Assembly: GCF_022627575.1 (NCBI RefSeq)
Contig: NZ_JADEYQ010000003.1
Location: forward strand, 62,001-126,000
DNA length: 64,000 bases
DNA from: Sphingobacterium rhinopitheci
GTDB lineage: Bacteria; Bacteroidota; Bacteroidia; Sphingobacteriales; Sphingobacteriaceae
Reading direction: 5' to 3'
Shown here: positions 36,851-46,723 of the stretch, one piece after another
Layout of the letters: every line of letters starts with the position of its first letter
How positions within the stretch are numbered: the stretch's first letter is position 1
The notes under the pieces: model-generated
Seen by the model: the letters and a program-made list of their open reading frames with translations, nothing else
Database searches by the model: none
Told to the model about the DNA's origin: nothing
Position numbers and translations under genes: made by a program

Positions 36851-38089
36851 CTAAGTATTCCATAATATTGGGGAAACAATAATTCCATTCTCAGTATCAC
36901 CATTTAGTGATAACTCATTACCAATATCAACTATATTAAACTGTCCCCCACCATCAACAATATCATAGATCTCAACCCCTGGATTATCTAAAGCCACAGC
37001 AAATTTATATGTATTTGGGACTAAGACATTACCTTTCAACATTCCACTAAATACATTTACCCCATACGTAATATTTTTTCTTTGAATAAATATTACATTA
37101 TCATACTTATCCAAGACAGATAAATTAACACGAGCATTAATATGTTTACGTAATTCAACTTTAATGTCAAAATAAATATCTTCTAAATGAGAAAACTCAT
37201 TGGTCATATTCATTTTACTATTCAGAATTCTAATATCTAAAACCTGCGCTGCCTTATTTACATCTTCCTTGTACAAAAACTTGGAATTCGAATTAGTACT
37301 AAATGAAACATACAAATCTAAAATTCTATTTACACTACCCTGCTCCTGTAATGTCCCGTTATTCATTAGAATTCCTGTGTTACATAATGTTTTTACAGAC
37401 GCCATATTGTGACTTACGAACAAAACAGTCCTTCCTTCTCCTTTAGACACATCTCCCATCTTACCCAAACATTTCTTTTGGAATTCAGCATCCCCAACAG
37501 CTAATACTTCATCTACAATCAAAATCTCAGACTCCAGATGTGCAGCTACTGCAAAAGCTAATCGAACGTACATACCTGAAGAATAGCGCTTAACAGGGGT
37601 GTCAATGTAGCGCTCAACTCCAGCAAAATCAACAATTTCATCAAACTTTCGCGCAATTTCACGTCTTGTCATACCTAAGATAGCTCCGTTCAAAAAAATA
37701 TTTTCACGTCCTGTCATCTCTGGATGAAATCCAGTACCAACTTCCAACAAGGAAGCTATACGACCTTTCACCTTTATATTTCCTGTGCTTGGCTTGGTGA
37801 CCTTGGACAGAAGTTTTAATAAAGTGGATTTACCAGCGCCATTTCGACCTATAATACCTACCGCATCCCCCTGCTCTATTTTAAAATTAATATCACGAAG
37901 GGCCCATACATAATCTGAAACACCACTCGTTGTCCTATCATTACTTTCACCTATCCTCAAATAAGGATCATCTTTTCCTCTTATCTTATGCCACCACCGA
38001 TTCAAATCATGTGACAAAGTTCCTGTACCAACTTGCCCAAGACGATATTGTTTCGATAAATTCTCTACTTCTAATGCAATATTTTTCAT
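36851..38089 (-). CDS. wzt: Polysaccharide ABC exporter ATPase with Wzt-type C-terminal domain
   Basis: This 412-residue protein has a KpsT/Wzt-type ATPase domain: Walker A GRNGAGKST (near residue 80), signature YSSGMYVRLAFAVA, and Walker B ILIVDEVLAVGDAEFQKKCL. A C-terminal beta-rich domain from about residue 290 (VKVELRKHINARVNLSV to the end) matches Wzt-C, which in O-antigen systems binds the modified chain end before export. It pairs with the permease 17 bp upstream. The presence of Wzt-C predicts a terminal modification on the exported glycan. Confidence 0.94.
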   Translation of the reverse strand: MKNIALEVENLSKQYRLGQVGTGTLSHDLNRWWHKIRGKDDPYLRIGESNDRTTSGVSDYVWALRDINFKIEQGDAVGIIGRNGAGKSTLLKLLSKVTKPSTGNIKVKGRIASLLEVGTGFHPEMTGRENIFLNGAILGMTRREIARKFDEIVDFAGVERYIDTPVKRYSSGMYVRLAFAVAAHLESEILIVDEVLAVGDAEFQKKCLGKMGDVSKGEGRTVLFVSHNMASVKTLCNTGILMNNGTLQEQGSVNRILDLYVSFSTNSNSKFLYKEDVNKAAQVLDIRILNSKMNMTNEFSHLEDIYFDIKVELRKHINARVNLSVLDKYDNVIFIQRKNITYGVNVFSGMLKGNVLVPNTYKFAVALDNPGVEIYDIVDGGGQFNIVDIGNELSLNGDTENGIIVSPILWNT

Positions 38090-38106
38090 TACAATCTGCC
38101 TTGAAA

Positions 38107-38979
38107 TTAAATTGTATCCATAAAACTCTTTTGAACTTTATTAAAAACCAAAGTTCCAATTATCAACATAATTGATATAAAAACAATAGAATAAATTAAC
38201 ATCCCGCTATTAAAATCTCCAACACCTAAAAAACCATACCTAAAACACTCAATTATTGCGGTTAATGGATTAAGAAGTATAATATCCCTATATTTCTCAT
38301 TCATTGCTGAAACTGGATAAATTACAGGAGTAGCATACATAAACAACTGAACTCCAAAAGTTAACAACATTGTCATATCCTTGTACTTCGTGGTCATGCT
38401 ACTAAAGATCATACCAAGTCCTAAGGCAAATCCTGCCATCAAAACTATCAATATTGGAGTCATTAATACCCACAAATTAGGATGCAATTTCCCTATATAA
38501 CTGTAATAGATAACAACTGCGATAAACAATAGAAATTGAATTGCAAACTGCATCAAATTTGATGTCACCACAGCCAATGGCATAATAAGCCTAGGAAAAT
38601 AGACTTTACCAAAAATATTTGCATTTGTAGTAAATACGTTAGCTGTTTGATTGAGACTATTCGAAAAATAATTCCACATTACAATCCCCGAAAGATAAAA
38701 CGCCACTTGAGGTGCCCCATCTGTAGATAGACCAGCTAAATTTCCAAAAACGAATGTGTACATAATCGTTGTGAAAATCGGATTAACAAAAAACCAAATT
38801 GGACCTAAAATTGTCTGCTTGAAATAAGTTACAAAATCACGCTTTACTAATAATAGTAAAAGATCACGATAACGCCATACTTCTTTTAAATTCAAGCTTA
38901 ACAAACTTGAATGAGGTTCAATAACTTCGGTCCAATTTTCAGCTTCACTTAAATGTTTACTATCCTCCATTTTGAACAT
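38107..38979 (-). CDS. wzm: Polysaccharide ABC exporter permease (Wzm/KpsM/TagG type)
   Basis: This 290-residue inner-membrane protein has an N-terminal cytoplasmic part, then six membrane segments from about residue 60 on. The ABC-2 patterns YFKQTILGPIWFFVNPIFTT, FYLSGIVMWNYFSNSL and LLTFGVQLFMYATPVIYP are visible. It exports undecaprenyl-linked glycan across the inner membrane with the downstream Wzt. Its ATG overlaps the gmd stop by 1 bp. A second ATG three codons later is possible. Confidence 0.93.
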   Translation of the reverse strand: MFKMEDSKHLSEAENWTEVIEPHSSLLSLNLKEVWRYRDLLLLLVKRDFVTYFKQTILGPIWFFVNPIFTTIMYTFVFGNLAGLSTDGAPQVAFYLSGIVMWNYFSNSLNQTANVFTTNANIFGKVYFPRLIMPLAVVTSNLMQFAIQFLLFIAVVIYYSYIGKLHPNLWVLMTPILIVLMAGFALGLGMIFSSMTTKYKDMTMLLTFGVQLFMYATPVIYPVSAMNEKYRDIILLNPLTAIIECFRYGFLGVGDFNSGMLIYSIVFISIMLIIGTLVFNKVQKSFMDTI

Positions 38980-40058
38980 TATATATTAGTACTTTTTAAA
39001 TCTTCTTGCACCATTTCTTTTACTAAAGCCTTTATGTCATACTTAGGCTTCCAACCCAATACGGTCTTAGACTTTGTAGGATCTCCTAAAAGAAGGTCTA
39101 CTTCTGTAGGTCTATAATATTCAGGATCTACCCGTACTACGACCTTACCAATCTCAAGCTGAAAATCAGGATTTGAACAAGAAAGAACTTTGGCGACTTC
39201 ATTTTCATTACTACCTACAAATGCTAATTCAACACCTATCTCCGCAAAAGATAATCGTACAAAATCACGTACTGAAGTAGTTTCTCCTGTAGCGATGACA
39301 AAATCTTCGGGATTTTCTTGTTGCAAAATCAACCACATCGCTTCCACATAATCCTTAGCATGGCCCCAATCTCTCAAGGCATTCATATTCCCCAAATAAA
39401 GGCAATCTTGCTTACCTTTAGCAATACTGGCTACCGCCATCGTAATTTTACGTGTCACAAATGTTTCACCACGTCGTGGTGATTCATGATTAAATAAAAT
39501 ACCATTACACGCAAACATATTATAGGCCTCTCTATAGTTCTTGGTAATCCAAAAACCATAGATTTTAGCTGCTCCATACGGAGATCTAGGATAAAACGGA
39601 GAAGATTCGTCATACATCCCATTCACATTCTTATTCTCCGCTAATCCACCATACAACTCAGAAGTAGAAGCTTGATATATACGTGTTTTCTTCTCTAAAC
39701 CCAAAATACGTACAGCCTCTAAAATCCTAAGCGTCCCAATACCATCTACATTAGCTACATATTCGGGCATATCAAAGCTCACTTTAACATGCGACATAGC
39801 GCCTAAATTATATATTTCATCAGGTTGCACCACTTGAATAATCCGTATTAAATTCGTTGAATCTGTTAAGTCACCGTAATGCAACTTAAACCTAACATTC
39901 TCTTCGTGCTGATCGATATACAAATGGTCTATTCGTTGTGTATTAAAAGAAGAAGCTCTTCTCTTGATACCATGTACCTCATAACCCTTGCTTAATAATA
40001 ATTCTGCCAAATAAGAACCATCTTGTCCTGTTATCCCTGTTATTAATGCTCTTTTCAT
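38979..40058 (-). CDS. gmd: GDP-mannose 4,6-dehydratase
   Basis: This 359-residue SDR enzyme converts GDP-D-mannose to GDP-4-keto-6-deoxymannose, the precursor of GDP-fucose or GDP-rhamnose. NADP-binding [12 protein letters not shown] lies at residues 8-19, [15 protein letters not shown] follows, and the catalytic YxxxK sits in [10 protein letters not shown] near residue 158. [16 protein letters not shown] and [13 protein letters not shown] are the Gmd signatures. No GDP-fucose synthase or GDP-rhamnose reductase gene is recognised beside it, so the final sugar is open. It sits between the epimerase and the exporter permease. Confidence 0.96.
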   Translation of the reverse strand: MKRALITGITGQDGSYLAELLLSKGYEVHGIKRRASSFNTQRIDHLYIDQHEENVRFKLHYGDLTDSTNLIRIIQVVQPDEIYNLGAMSHVKVSFDMPEYVANVDGIGTLRILEAVRILGLEKKTRIYQASTSELYGGLAENKNVNGMYDESSPFYPRSPYGAAKIYGFWITKNYREAYNMFACNGILFNHESPRRGETFVTRKITMAVASIAKGKQDCLYLGNMNALRDWGHAKDYVEAMWLILQQENPEDFVIATGETTSVRDFVRLSFAEIGVELAFVGSNENEVAKVLSCSNPDFQLEIGKVVVRVDPEYYRPTEVDLLLGDPTKSKTVLGWKPKYDIKALVKEMVQEDLKSTNI

Positions 40059-40088
40059 ATATAATAGGTATTTTAACCTAAATCAATT

Positions 40089-41048
40089 TTATTTACCAAA
40101 TTCTGCATTCAACATTCTTCTCAAGCCTTCTTCCATCGTAAATGGCGGGACAAAACCTGAAGACATCGCTTTGGTAGAGTCATACTTCGTAACGGCACAA
40201 AACTTTTTCACCCTCACCGAAGATACATTCAACTTTTTACCTGTCACAAATGCCAGTACATCGAATCCATATCCAGCGAGCATACCTAACCAATACGGAA
40301 TCTTTACGGAAGGGATATTTTTCCCTAATATCTTTCCTGTATGATACACTAAATCCTTGGTGTTAAAATCTGGTTTATCTACATAATTATAGATATTATA
40401 TCCATCTTTTTTTTCGAGTATTAAAAACTCAATAAAGGCAACTATATTTTGGATATAAGACATAGATTTTTGGTTTTCACCGCTACCAATCATTAAAAAT
40501 TTTCCCGAAGCGATTTGCGAAAGAAGGTTAAAAACATTGCCGCGATTACCTTCACCGAATATTACCGTAGGTCTTACTATATTAACATTCAAATCGGGAT
40601 TTAGTTTATGCCAATCTTGTAAAACTTGCTCTGCTTGCCATTTACTTTTGCCATAATGATTAAAAGGGTCAGCAGGGAAATTCTCATCCGGATTATCTTT
40701 ATCAAGTCCATAAATAGCTACCGAACTCGTAAACACTAACCTTTGTACATTTTTTTCCTTCATTGCCTGTAGGGTATTCTTCAATCCTTGTACATTAACA
40801 TCATAATATAAAGAAATAGGAGAAACGTCATCCCTATGCTCAGCAGCTAGCAAAACGACTACATCTACCCCATTCAACTCGAAAGATAGTTTATCTTGAT
40901 CCAACACATCACCTATTACAGTAATATTTGGATACACTGTACTATTATTTTTATCTATATTCTTGAGATCAAAAATCCCTGATGCTGACAATACATCAAT
41001 TAACTTTGTACCTACAAAACCAGAACCACCAATTATTGCAATATTCAT
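40089..41048 (-). CDS. NAD-dependent sugar epimerase/reductase of the SDR family
   Basis: This 319-residue extended SDR has IGGSGFVGTKLIDVL (residues 6-20), LLAAEHRDDV, SSVAIYG and the catalytic YGKSKWQAE near residue 132. A hydrophobic stretch near residues 245-265 (PYWLGMLAGYGFDVLAFV) resembles the group whose members pair with WecA/WbpL-type transferases and reduce UDP-4-keto-6-deoxy-HexNAc to UDP-QuiNAc or UDP-FucNAc. It lies 24 bp after the WecA-like gene, which fits that role. The substrate is inferred; it could instead finish GDP-6-deoxyhexose synthesis with Gmd. Confidence 0.85.
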   Translation of the reverse strand: MNIAIIGGSGFVGTKLIDVLSASGIFDLKNIDKNNSTVYPNITVIGDVLDQDKLSFELNGVDVVVLLAAEHRDDVSPISLYYDVNVQGLKNTLQAMKEKNVQRLVFTSSVAIYGLDKDNPDENFPADPFNHYGKSKWQAEQVLQDWHKLNPDLNVNIVRPTVIFGEGNRGNVFNLLSQIASGKFLMIGSGENQKSMSYIQNIVAFIEFLILEKKDGYNIYNYVDKPDFNTKDLVYHTGKILGKNIPSVKIPYWLGMLAGYGFDVLAFVTGKKLNVSSVRVKKFCAVTKYDSTKAMSSGFVPPFTMEEGLRRMLNAEFGK

Positions 41049-41072
41049 ATTTAAGTTTCTAAAAAAAATAGT

Positions 41073-42191
41073 TTATTTCTTTTGATATTTTGTTTCAACT
41101 ACCCTATTGAATATATATGCTATAACCAACCAAGCCATAAAATTCAACATCAAAAGCAGATTATTACTTATATATTGGACGAGTACTATATTAAATATTG
41201 CATAAAAAATAGAAAACATGATAATAGATATCATCACCGATCTATGTGACATTCCCGCACGGATTAATTTATGATGCAAATGGTTTCTATCGGGTTTAAA
41301 GATTGGCTGTTTTGTTAAAAACCTTACTACCATTACCCTAGCCACATCAAAAACAGGAACTATTAAAACAGAAGCGGCCACAATAATTGCACCTTCAGAA
41401 AATGGTTTTATTGCCGGCTCATACATAGAAAAACTAATTGCTAAAAAAGCAATAGTATAACCTAAAGTCATACTTCCTGTATCTCCCATAAAAATCCTTC
41501 GTCTTCTTTTTGAAAATCCTACAACATTGAAGTAAAAGAAAGGTAAAAGCACACCAATCGTTATAAATGATAACAGCGCATGTATCCAAGCCTCATAATA
41601 GGCAAATAAAACCCCAAAAAACAAGCATGCCACCGCCACTAAGCCTGAACATAAACCATCTATACCATCTATTAAATTTACCGCATTAATGATTAATACG
41701 GTAATGAATATGGTAAATGGTACTCCGATCCAAGGGGACAATTCTACCATAAATCCCAAACCATACAAATTGTTAATCCATAATCCAGATAAGGGAAAAA
41801 AACTAGCTACAAACAGCTGTACATAAAATTTTTTCTTATTACTCAAACCGATCAAATCATCTGCTACACCTATCAAATACAGTATTACCAATCCACACAT
41901 CAACATAATAAACATTGGAAAAACAACCCACGTGGTAATGTTCAAATTGCCAATTAATTGTGATACTAGTGGCACCTTGTAAATAGTAACAACAGAAATC
42001 GCCAATACACAACACTGAATAGGCATAAATGCAACACCACCCAATCTAGGTATGGAAGTTTTATGAAGCTTCCTTATCCCCACAGGATCAAAAAGCCTCT
42101 TTCTATACGTAACTAATATTACGTAAGGAATGATTACACTCCCTAAAAAAACAGCTACTAAAAATGGTAATAATAGAATTAAAAACTGCAT
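41073..42191 (-). CDS. wecA: Undecaprenyl-phosphate HexNAc-1-phosphate transferase (WecA/TagO family)
   Basis: This 372-residue membrane protein of about eleven segments transfers a HexNAc-1-phosphate to undecaprenyl phosphate and so starts the glycan. Family motifs are in place: GVADDLIGLSNKKKF (metal-binding Asp pair), NLIDGIDGLCSG, FMGDTGSMTLGY and RNHLHHKLI. I used the ATG at 42189-42191; the frame can be extended only through a TTG at 42203. It is the first gene of the minus-strand locus and has a -7 box 43 bp upstream. The acceptor sugar may be the HexNAc derivative made by the adjacent SDR. Confidence 0.94.
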   Translation of the reverse strand: MQFLILLLPFLVAVFLGSVIIPYVILVTYRKRLFDPVGIRKLHKTSIPRLGGVAFMPIQCCVLAISVVTIYKVPLVSQLIGNLNITTWVVFPMFIMLMCGLVILYLIGVADDLIGLSNKKKFYVQLFVASFFPLSGLWINNLYGLGFMVELSPWIGVPFTIFITVLIINAVNLIDGIDGLCSGLVAVACLFFGVLFAYYEAWIHALLSFITIGVLLPFFYFNVVGFSKRRRRIFMGDTGSMTLGYTIAFLAISFSMYEPAIKPFSEGAIIVAASVLIVPVFDVARVMVVRFLTKQPIFKPDRNHLHHKLIRAGMSHRSVMISIIMFSIFYAIFNIVLVQYISNNLLLMLNFMAWLVIAYIFNRVVETKYQKK

Positions 42192-42233
42192 AATAAAGAT
42201 CAAATATTAATACTATTTGTTATACAAATCAGT

Positions 42234-42241
42234 CAAAAGTA
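42234..42241 (-). promoter_or_regulatory. Candidate promoter -7 box for the polysaccharide locus
   Basis: On the minus strand the sequence is TACTTTTG, a match to TAnnTTTG, 42 bp before the wecA-like ATG. A TTTG lies further upstream but not at ideal spacing. No antiterminator gene of the UpxY type was found beside it. Confidence 0.5.
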
Positions 42242-42392
42242 TCAATATATTAATTAAGAATTAAAAAATCAAAACTCATACGTACACATAAAAAAACACT
42301 TGGATACGTAAAAACGAGTTAAGAAGGAGTACAAAAAATAATTCGAATTAAAATTTAGACAAAAAAATAAAAATAATTAACCAAAACACAAT

Positions 42393-43280
42393 TTATTCAT
42401 TTCCCAATAAGTAATTTTCCACAAACGTAAAATAAACATCTTTTAATATTACTTTATTGTCTCTATCTAATAAATAAATAGTCGGATATGCTTGTATATT
42501 ATATAATGACTCTTTCAATATCATTTTATGAGTATCAATCCCATTCATCCAATTTGAGGGTATTTTCGAATTATATTCTTCCCAATTCTTCAAATTCCCT
42601 ATCGGATCAATTGCTAAAAGGATCATTTTTTTTTCAAAAATTTCTTTATTTAGGATATCACTTTGCTTCATTTCATTTAATGTTTCATTACAGTGTGAAC
42701 ACTTAGGATCATAAAATATGATAAGTTTTCTATCTGCGATGAAGCTCGACATACTTTTCTTTTGCCCCTCCCGATTAATAAAATAAAAATCAGCTGCTTG
42801 TTCACCTACTTGATTCTTCTGTACTAACTCTAATATTAATTGATCACGTTTTTTATCATTATCATTTAATAAATCTGAATTTTGGTAGGCCTGTAATACC
42901 TGTTCAAAATAAAGGTCATTGCGCATTGGGCTATTAGGATGATACAAGTATGATGATATTTTTTCTTTCAAAAAATAAAAGAAAACAGGCTCGTTCTCCG
43001 TTCTTTCAATTAATCTATTCAATGATGACTCAATATCAATAGAGCTATTACTTGGAAATGCAGACAAATAATCAACTAAAGATTGTTCAATCATATCAGG
43101 ATATTGCTCAACTTCACTTTTTGTAAACTTGTACTTTATCCAAATAACATCTAAACCATTTAAACTATCTAAAGCTGAAAATGTAGACCCATTACGAGCA
43201 CTTTTCTCTTTATCCCCACTTTTACACGAAAAAACAACAACAAAAATAATTAAGAATATAGGTTTAATAACAAATTTCAT
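42393..43280 (-). CDS. Thioredoxin-fold lipoprotein, TlpA/DUF5106-like
   Basis: This 295-residue protein has a signal with lipobox Cys19 (FVVVFSCKSG), a helical N-terminal domain (about residues 30-150) that resembles DUF5106, and a thioredoxin-like domain from about residue 155. The redox motif is YDPKCSHCNETL (CSHC), and the cis-proline lies in QAYPTIYLLD. It probably acts as a thiol-disulfide exchange protein at the outer membrane or in the periplasm. I chose the ATG at 43278-43280; a TTG at 43298 is less likely. It stands alone, 200 bp upstream of the wecA-like gene on the same strand. Confidence 0.88.
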   Translation of the reverse strand: MKFVIKPIFLIIFVVVFSCKSGDKEKSARNGSTFSALDSLNGLDVIWIKYKFTKSEVEQYPDMIEQSLVDYLSAFPSNSSIDIESSLNRLIERTENEPVFFYFLKEKISSYLYHPNSPMRNDLYFEQVLQAYQNSDLLNDNDKKRDQLILELVQKNQVGEQAADFYFINREGQKKSMSSFIADRKLIIFYDPKCSHCNETLNEMKQSDILNKEIFEKKMILLAIDPIGNLKNWEEYNSKIPSNWMNGIDTHKMILKESLYNIQAYPTIYLLDRDNKVILKDVYFTFVENYLLGNE

Positions 43281-43695
43281 AAATAAATTAACTCGCAAAT
43301 ATTACTTTGCAATTATAATGCCTTTTTTCTAAATAATTTATTTTCACGAATTATTTTCAACACAAAAATAGTTCTTTTATTAACAAAAACGTAAATAATT
43401 ATCAACAACAAGGAATCTTAGACCAACCTAAATACCTATTAAAAGTTGACTTATAGGTGATAATAGCTATAGATTCAGCATTTTGGAACGTTCCAAAACG
43501 CAGTATAGAATAATTAAAAAATAAATTAACATATTTATTAAAAAGGAATAAAAAAATATTTAAAAACTAACTATTATTCCTTTTGGAGTAAGGATTTTAC
43601 AATACACGTTATAGATTTAATAATTAAAACAGAAAATTATCAAATCTATAGTAGTAACAAAGCAGCCATTAACACATAGCTATCCGCTAATTATA
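43281..43695. other. Non-coding gap of 415 bp
   Basis: No gene was seen on either strand. The stretch is AT-rich. It holds the palindrome at 43481-43498 and a weak inverted repeat (AAAAGGAATA at 43541-43550 with TATTCCTTTT at 43575-43584) that may terminate the S41 gene. A second short inverted repeat, ACCTAT with ATAGGT, lies near 43434-43457. Confidence 0.7.
43481..43498. promoter_or_regulatory. Perfect 18-bp palindrome, LacI-operator-like
   Basis: TTTTGGAACGTTCCAAAA reads the same on both strands and has a central CG, as LacI-family operators do. It lies about 200 bp upstream of the thioredoxin-fold lipoprotein gene. No repeat of this site was noticed elsewhere in the window. Confidence 0.5.
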
Positions 43696-45180
43696 TTATT
43701 GTATTTTGAGGGCGCCCTTTGCTGTAATTCGATTTACTTCATCCATTACAATCATAGACTTTACAGATTTACTAGCAACAGTACGAGTTGCTTTATTTGA
43801 AGCCTTTTCTACCACACCTGCATAACTTAAGGCTGCTGCAATCATTCGCTCCTCTTTAACCGCAAAATCTGTGAATATATAATCAGTTACATTGGTCTTA
43901 TCAGCTGCAAGCCCTAACCAATAATCTGACTGCCCATTAGCATTCAAAAGCCTAAATGAAGTCACCCATAGACCTACTTTATTCATTATTTTTTGCTCAA
44001 AGAACCCCACTGGCTTACCAAAAGTACTTGTTCCTTCGGCAACTATTTTAACATTCATATAAGGCTTTAACACATTGATGAGCATCTCTGCTGCTGAAGC
44101 AGTATTATTAGAAACTATAAAACAAACATTATCTAATTCCAATTTATTATTTTTCGAATAATAGACGTCTTTGAATGTACTACTAGCTGCGTTTTTATTT
44201 TTACTTAAGTAAGTATTCAATTCATATGACAACATTAACTTATTTTGACCTGATGAATTAATTATTTTATCGGCAAAATAAACTGCAGCATCGACATAGC
44301 CCCCCCCATTATACCTTAAATCGACGATCAAGTCTTTAACATTTTTGGAAGCAAAGTCATCAAAAACACGATCTAAATTACTTTTATTTGCATTATTATT
44401 TTCAATTTGTTCAAAAGAGGAATACGCTACATAACCGACATTTTTATTAGCAAATTCAAATACCGTATCGGACAATAAAGGATCTATCTCATACGTACTA
44501 AAGCTCAAATCGTGGTCCTCTGTTTGATTATTTACTTTTTGGATTTTTATTTTCATTGAAGCCCGCGTCAAAGAGGTACGTAACTCCGTCAAAATAGTAT
44601 TATATTTCTCTCTATCCACTACATTGCACGTACCTGAGGAACAATCTACTACTATTTTAGTATCAATACCATTAAGATTTAACACCATATCAGACCGATT
44701 TAGTCCTGCATTATCTGCTGGTGAGCCTCTTTCAACCATATACAAGAAAGGATACGCTGTTTGAGAATCTATGGCCCCCCATTGAAAAAACAAACCGTAA
44801 CCATCATTATTATCCATTTTTAATTTGGCATTAGAACCGACAGTAGTAGAAAGATCAGAGAAATAAGAAAACCTATCATACTGTCCACCATAATTTGAAT
44901 AAGGGGCATATGATGGTGTAAAAGCCTTCAGTCTATTCAAGACATTCTGCTGTGACGTTATAGTATCTGTGAATTTTGAAATATCATCATATTTTGGAAC
45001 TGACTCTTCCCAAAGAGAATACAACTTATAGTAATAATAAATACTGTCTTTAATCAATTGCTCATCTGTTCTTGACTGAGAACTATCTGGTGTCGTAGGA
45101 TGATCTATATCTTTTTTACAAGAAAATAAAAAGATTGAATGGACAAATACTATAATTACAAAACTATATCTATTAATCAT
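43696..45180 (-). CDS. S41 family peptidase lipoprotein, copy 2
   Basis: This 494-residue lipoprotein has a signal ending at Cys21 (FLFSCKKD), an N-terminal helical region with IKDSIYYYYKLYSLWEE, and a PDZ-like domain with RGSPADNAGLNRSDMVLNLNG. The catalytic domain has DLIVDLRYNGGG and NTASAAEMLINVLKP, which holds the nucleophile Ser. FGKPVGFF is shared with copy 1 at 8778. The CKKD signal suggests surface or envelope exposure. Copy 2 is longer than copy 1 between PDZ strands (KIVVDCSSGTCNVVD carries an extra Cys pair). Substrate unknown. A -7 box lies 33 bp upstream. Confidence 0.92.
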   Translation of the reverse strand: MINRYSFVIIVFVHSIFLFSCKKDIDHPTTPDSSQSRTDEQLIKDSIYYYYKLYSLWEESVPKYDDISKFTDTITSQQNVLNRLKAFTPSYAPYSNYGGQYDRFSYFSDLSTTVGSNAKLKMDNNDGYGLFFQWGAIDSQTAYPFLYMVERGSPADNAGLNRSDMVLNLNGIDTKIVVDCSSGTCNVVDREKYNTILTELRTSLTRASMKIKIQKVNNQTEDHDLSFSTYEIDPLLSDTVFEFANKNVGYVAYSSFEQIENNNANKSNLDRVFDDFASKNVKDLIVDLRYNGGGYVDAAVYFADKIINSSGQNKLMLSYELNTYLSKNKNAASSTFKDVYYSKNNKLELDNVCFIVSNNTASAAEMLINVLKPYMNVKIVAEGTSTFGKPVGFFEQKIMNKVGLWVTSFRLLNANGQSDYWLGLAADKTNVTDYIFTDFAVKEERMIAAALSYAGVVEKASNKATRTVASKSVKSMIVMDEVNRITAKGALKIQ

Positions 45181-45212
45181 ACTTATTAAAAATCGTTAAA
45201 AAAAACAATCTA

Positions 45213-45220
45213 CAAATTTA
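45213..45220 (-). promoter_or_regulatory. Promoter -7 box for S41 copy 2
   Basis: On the minus strand TAAATTTG matches TAnnTTTG, 32 bp before the ATG at 45178-45180. Confidence 0.55.
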
Positions 45221-45400
45221 ATTCCCAAAACGCAAAATATTCTTTATAATTAAAAAAATTACAGCATAATACTATGTAAAGAATTAACAGCATATTACCT
45301 ATAAATACATGTTTGACTTCATTGAATAAACACAAAACAATAGCATAACTTAGGCCAATTATTCCATTCTTGCCAAAAATTAATCCTAAAAGAAGCTTTA

Positions 45401-45408
45401 TACCTTTG
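45401..45408 (+). promoter_or_regulatory. Promoter -7 box for sucC
   Basis: TACCTTTG matches TAnnTTTG, 44 bp before the sucC ATG. Confidence 0.65.
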
Positions 45409-45452
45409 TCATCTCACATAAAAATCTTATTTTTACGACAAATTTTTGATCA

Positions 45453-46649
45453 ATGAACATTCACGAATATCAAGGAAAAGAAATACTTAAAAGTTTTGGT
45501 GTTAGAGTCCAAGAAGGAATCGTTGCCGAAACTCCTGAGCAAGCTGTAGAAGCTGCAAAAAAAATGAAAGAAGATTTCAACTCGGATTGGGTTGTTATTA
45601 AAGCGCAAATTCATGCAGGCGGCCGTGGTAAAGGTGGTGGTGTTAAATTAGCTAAAAACCTAGAAGAAGTATCACAACGTGCTACAGACATCATCGGTAT
45701 GCAATTAGTTACTCCTCAGACTGGCCCTGAAGGTAAAAAAGTAAATAAAATTTTAGTAGCACAAGATGTTTACTATCCTGGAGAAAGTGAAACAAAAGAG
45801 TTTTATGTATCCGTTTTATTAGATCGTGCTTCAGGTCGTAACATCATCATGTATTCTACAGAAGGTGGTATGGATATTGAAGAAGTTGCTGAAAAAACTC
45901 CTCATTTAATTTTCAAAGAAGAAATTGACCCTAAAGTTGGCCTACAAGGTTTCCAAGCGCGTAAAATTGCTTTCAATTTAGGTTTATCAGGTGCTGCACA
46001 CAAAGACATGGTTAAGTTTGTTGCATCTTTATACAAAGCATACGATTCTATCGATGCTTCGATGTTTGAAATCAATCCTGTATTAAAAACATCTGACGAT
46101 AAAATTTTAGCAGTTGATGCTAAAGTAAATTTAGATGAAAATGCTCTTTACCGTCATGCTGAAATTGCAGCAATGCGCGATGTAACAGAAGAAGATGCTA
46201 CAGAAGTGGAAGCTGGCGAATCAAACTTAAACTACGTTAAATTAGACGGTAACGTAGGATGTATGGTAAATGGTGCTGGTTTAGCTATGGCGACGATGGA
46301 TATCATCAAAATCGCTGGTGGCGAGCCTGCAAACTTCTTAGATGTTGGTGGTACTGCAAATGCTGAAACAGTAAAAGCAGGTTTCAATATTATCTTAAAA
46401 GATCCTAATGTAAAAGCTATATTAATTAACATTTTTGGTGGTATCGTTCGTTGTGACCGTGTTGCTCAAGGTGTAATTGATGCATACAATGAAATAGGTA
46501 ATATTCCAGTTCCTATTATTGTGCGCTTACAAGGTACAAATGCTGCAGAAGCTAAGAAATTAATCGATGAATCAGGTTTAGAAGTATTCTCTGCTATTTT
46601 ATTGAAAGAAGCTGCTGAGTTAGTAACAAAAGTTTTGGAAAACAAATAA
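45453..46649 (+). CDS. sucC: Succinyl-CoA synthetase (ADP-forming) beta subunit
   Basis: This 398-residue TCA-cycle subunit has the ATP-grasp start [17 protein letters not shown] and [18 protein letters not shown], with EINPVL near residue 205. The C-terminal ligase domain has [41 protein letters not shown] and [14 protein letters not shown]. Length is typical. Its partner sucD is not adjacent, so the two subunits are made from separate loci. Codon choice looks stronger (more frequent GGT and CGT) than in the polysaccharide genes, as expected for a highly expressed enzyme. It ends in a strong bidirectional terminator. Confidence 0.97.
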   Translation: MNIHEYQGKEILKSFGVRVQEGIVAETPEQAVEAAKKMKEDFNSDWVVIKAQIHAGGRGKGGGVKLAKNLEEVSQRATDIIGMQLVTPQTGPEGKKVNKILVAQDVYYPGESETKEFYVSVLLDRASGRNIIMYSTEGGMDIEEVAEKTPHLIFKEEIDPKVGLQGFQARKIAFNLGLSGAAHKDMVKFVASLYKAYDSIDASMFEINPVLKTSDDKILAVDAKVNLDENALYRHAEIAAMRDVTEEDATEVEAGESNLNYVKLDGNVGCMVNGAGLAMATMDIIKIAGGEPANFLDVGGTANAETVKAGFNIILKDPNVKAILINIFGGIVRCDRVAQGVIDAYNEIGNIPVPIIVRLQGTNAAEAKKLIDESGLEVFSAILLKEAAELVTKVLENK

Positions 46650-46664
46650 GTTTTCTATATCCAT

Positions 46665-46700
46665 AAAAAAGGGTTCTATTGAAAAATAGAACCCTTTTTT
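46665..46700. terminator. Bidirectional terminator between sucC and tsaD
   Basis: AAAAAAGGGTTCTATT (46665-46680) pairs with AATAGAACCCTTTTTT (46685-46700) around the loop GAAA. Confidence 0.93.
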
Positions 46701-46723
46701 TATATAATAATATATTTGTACAA

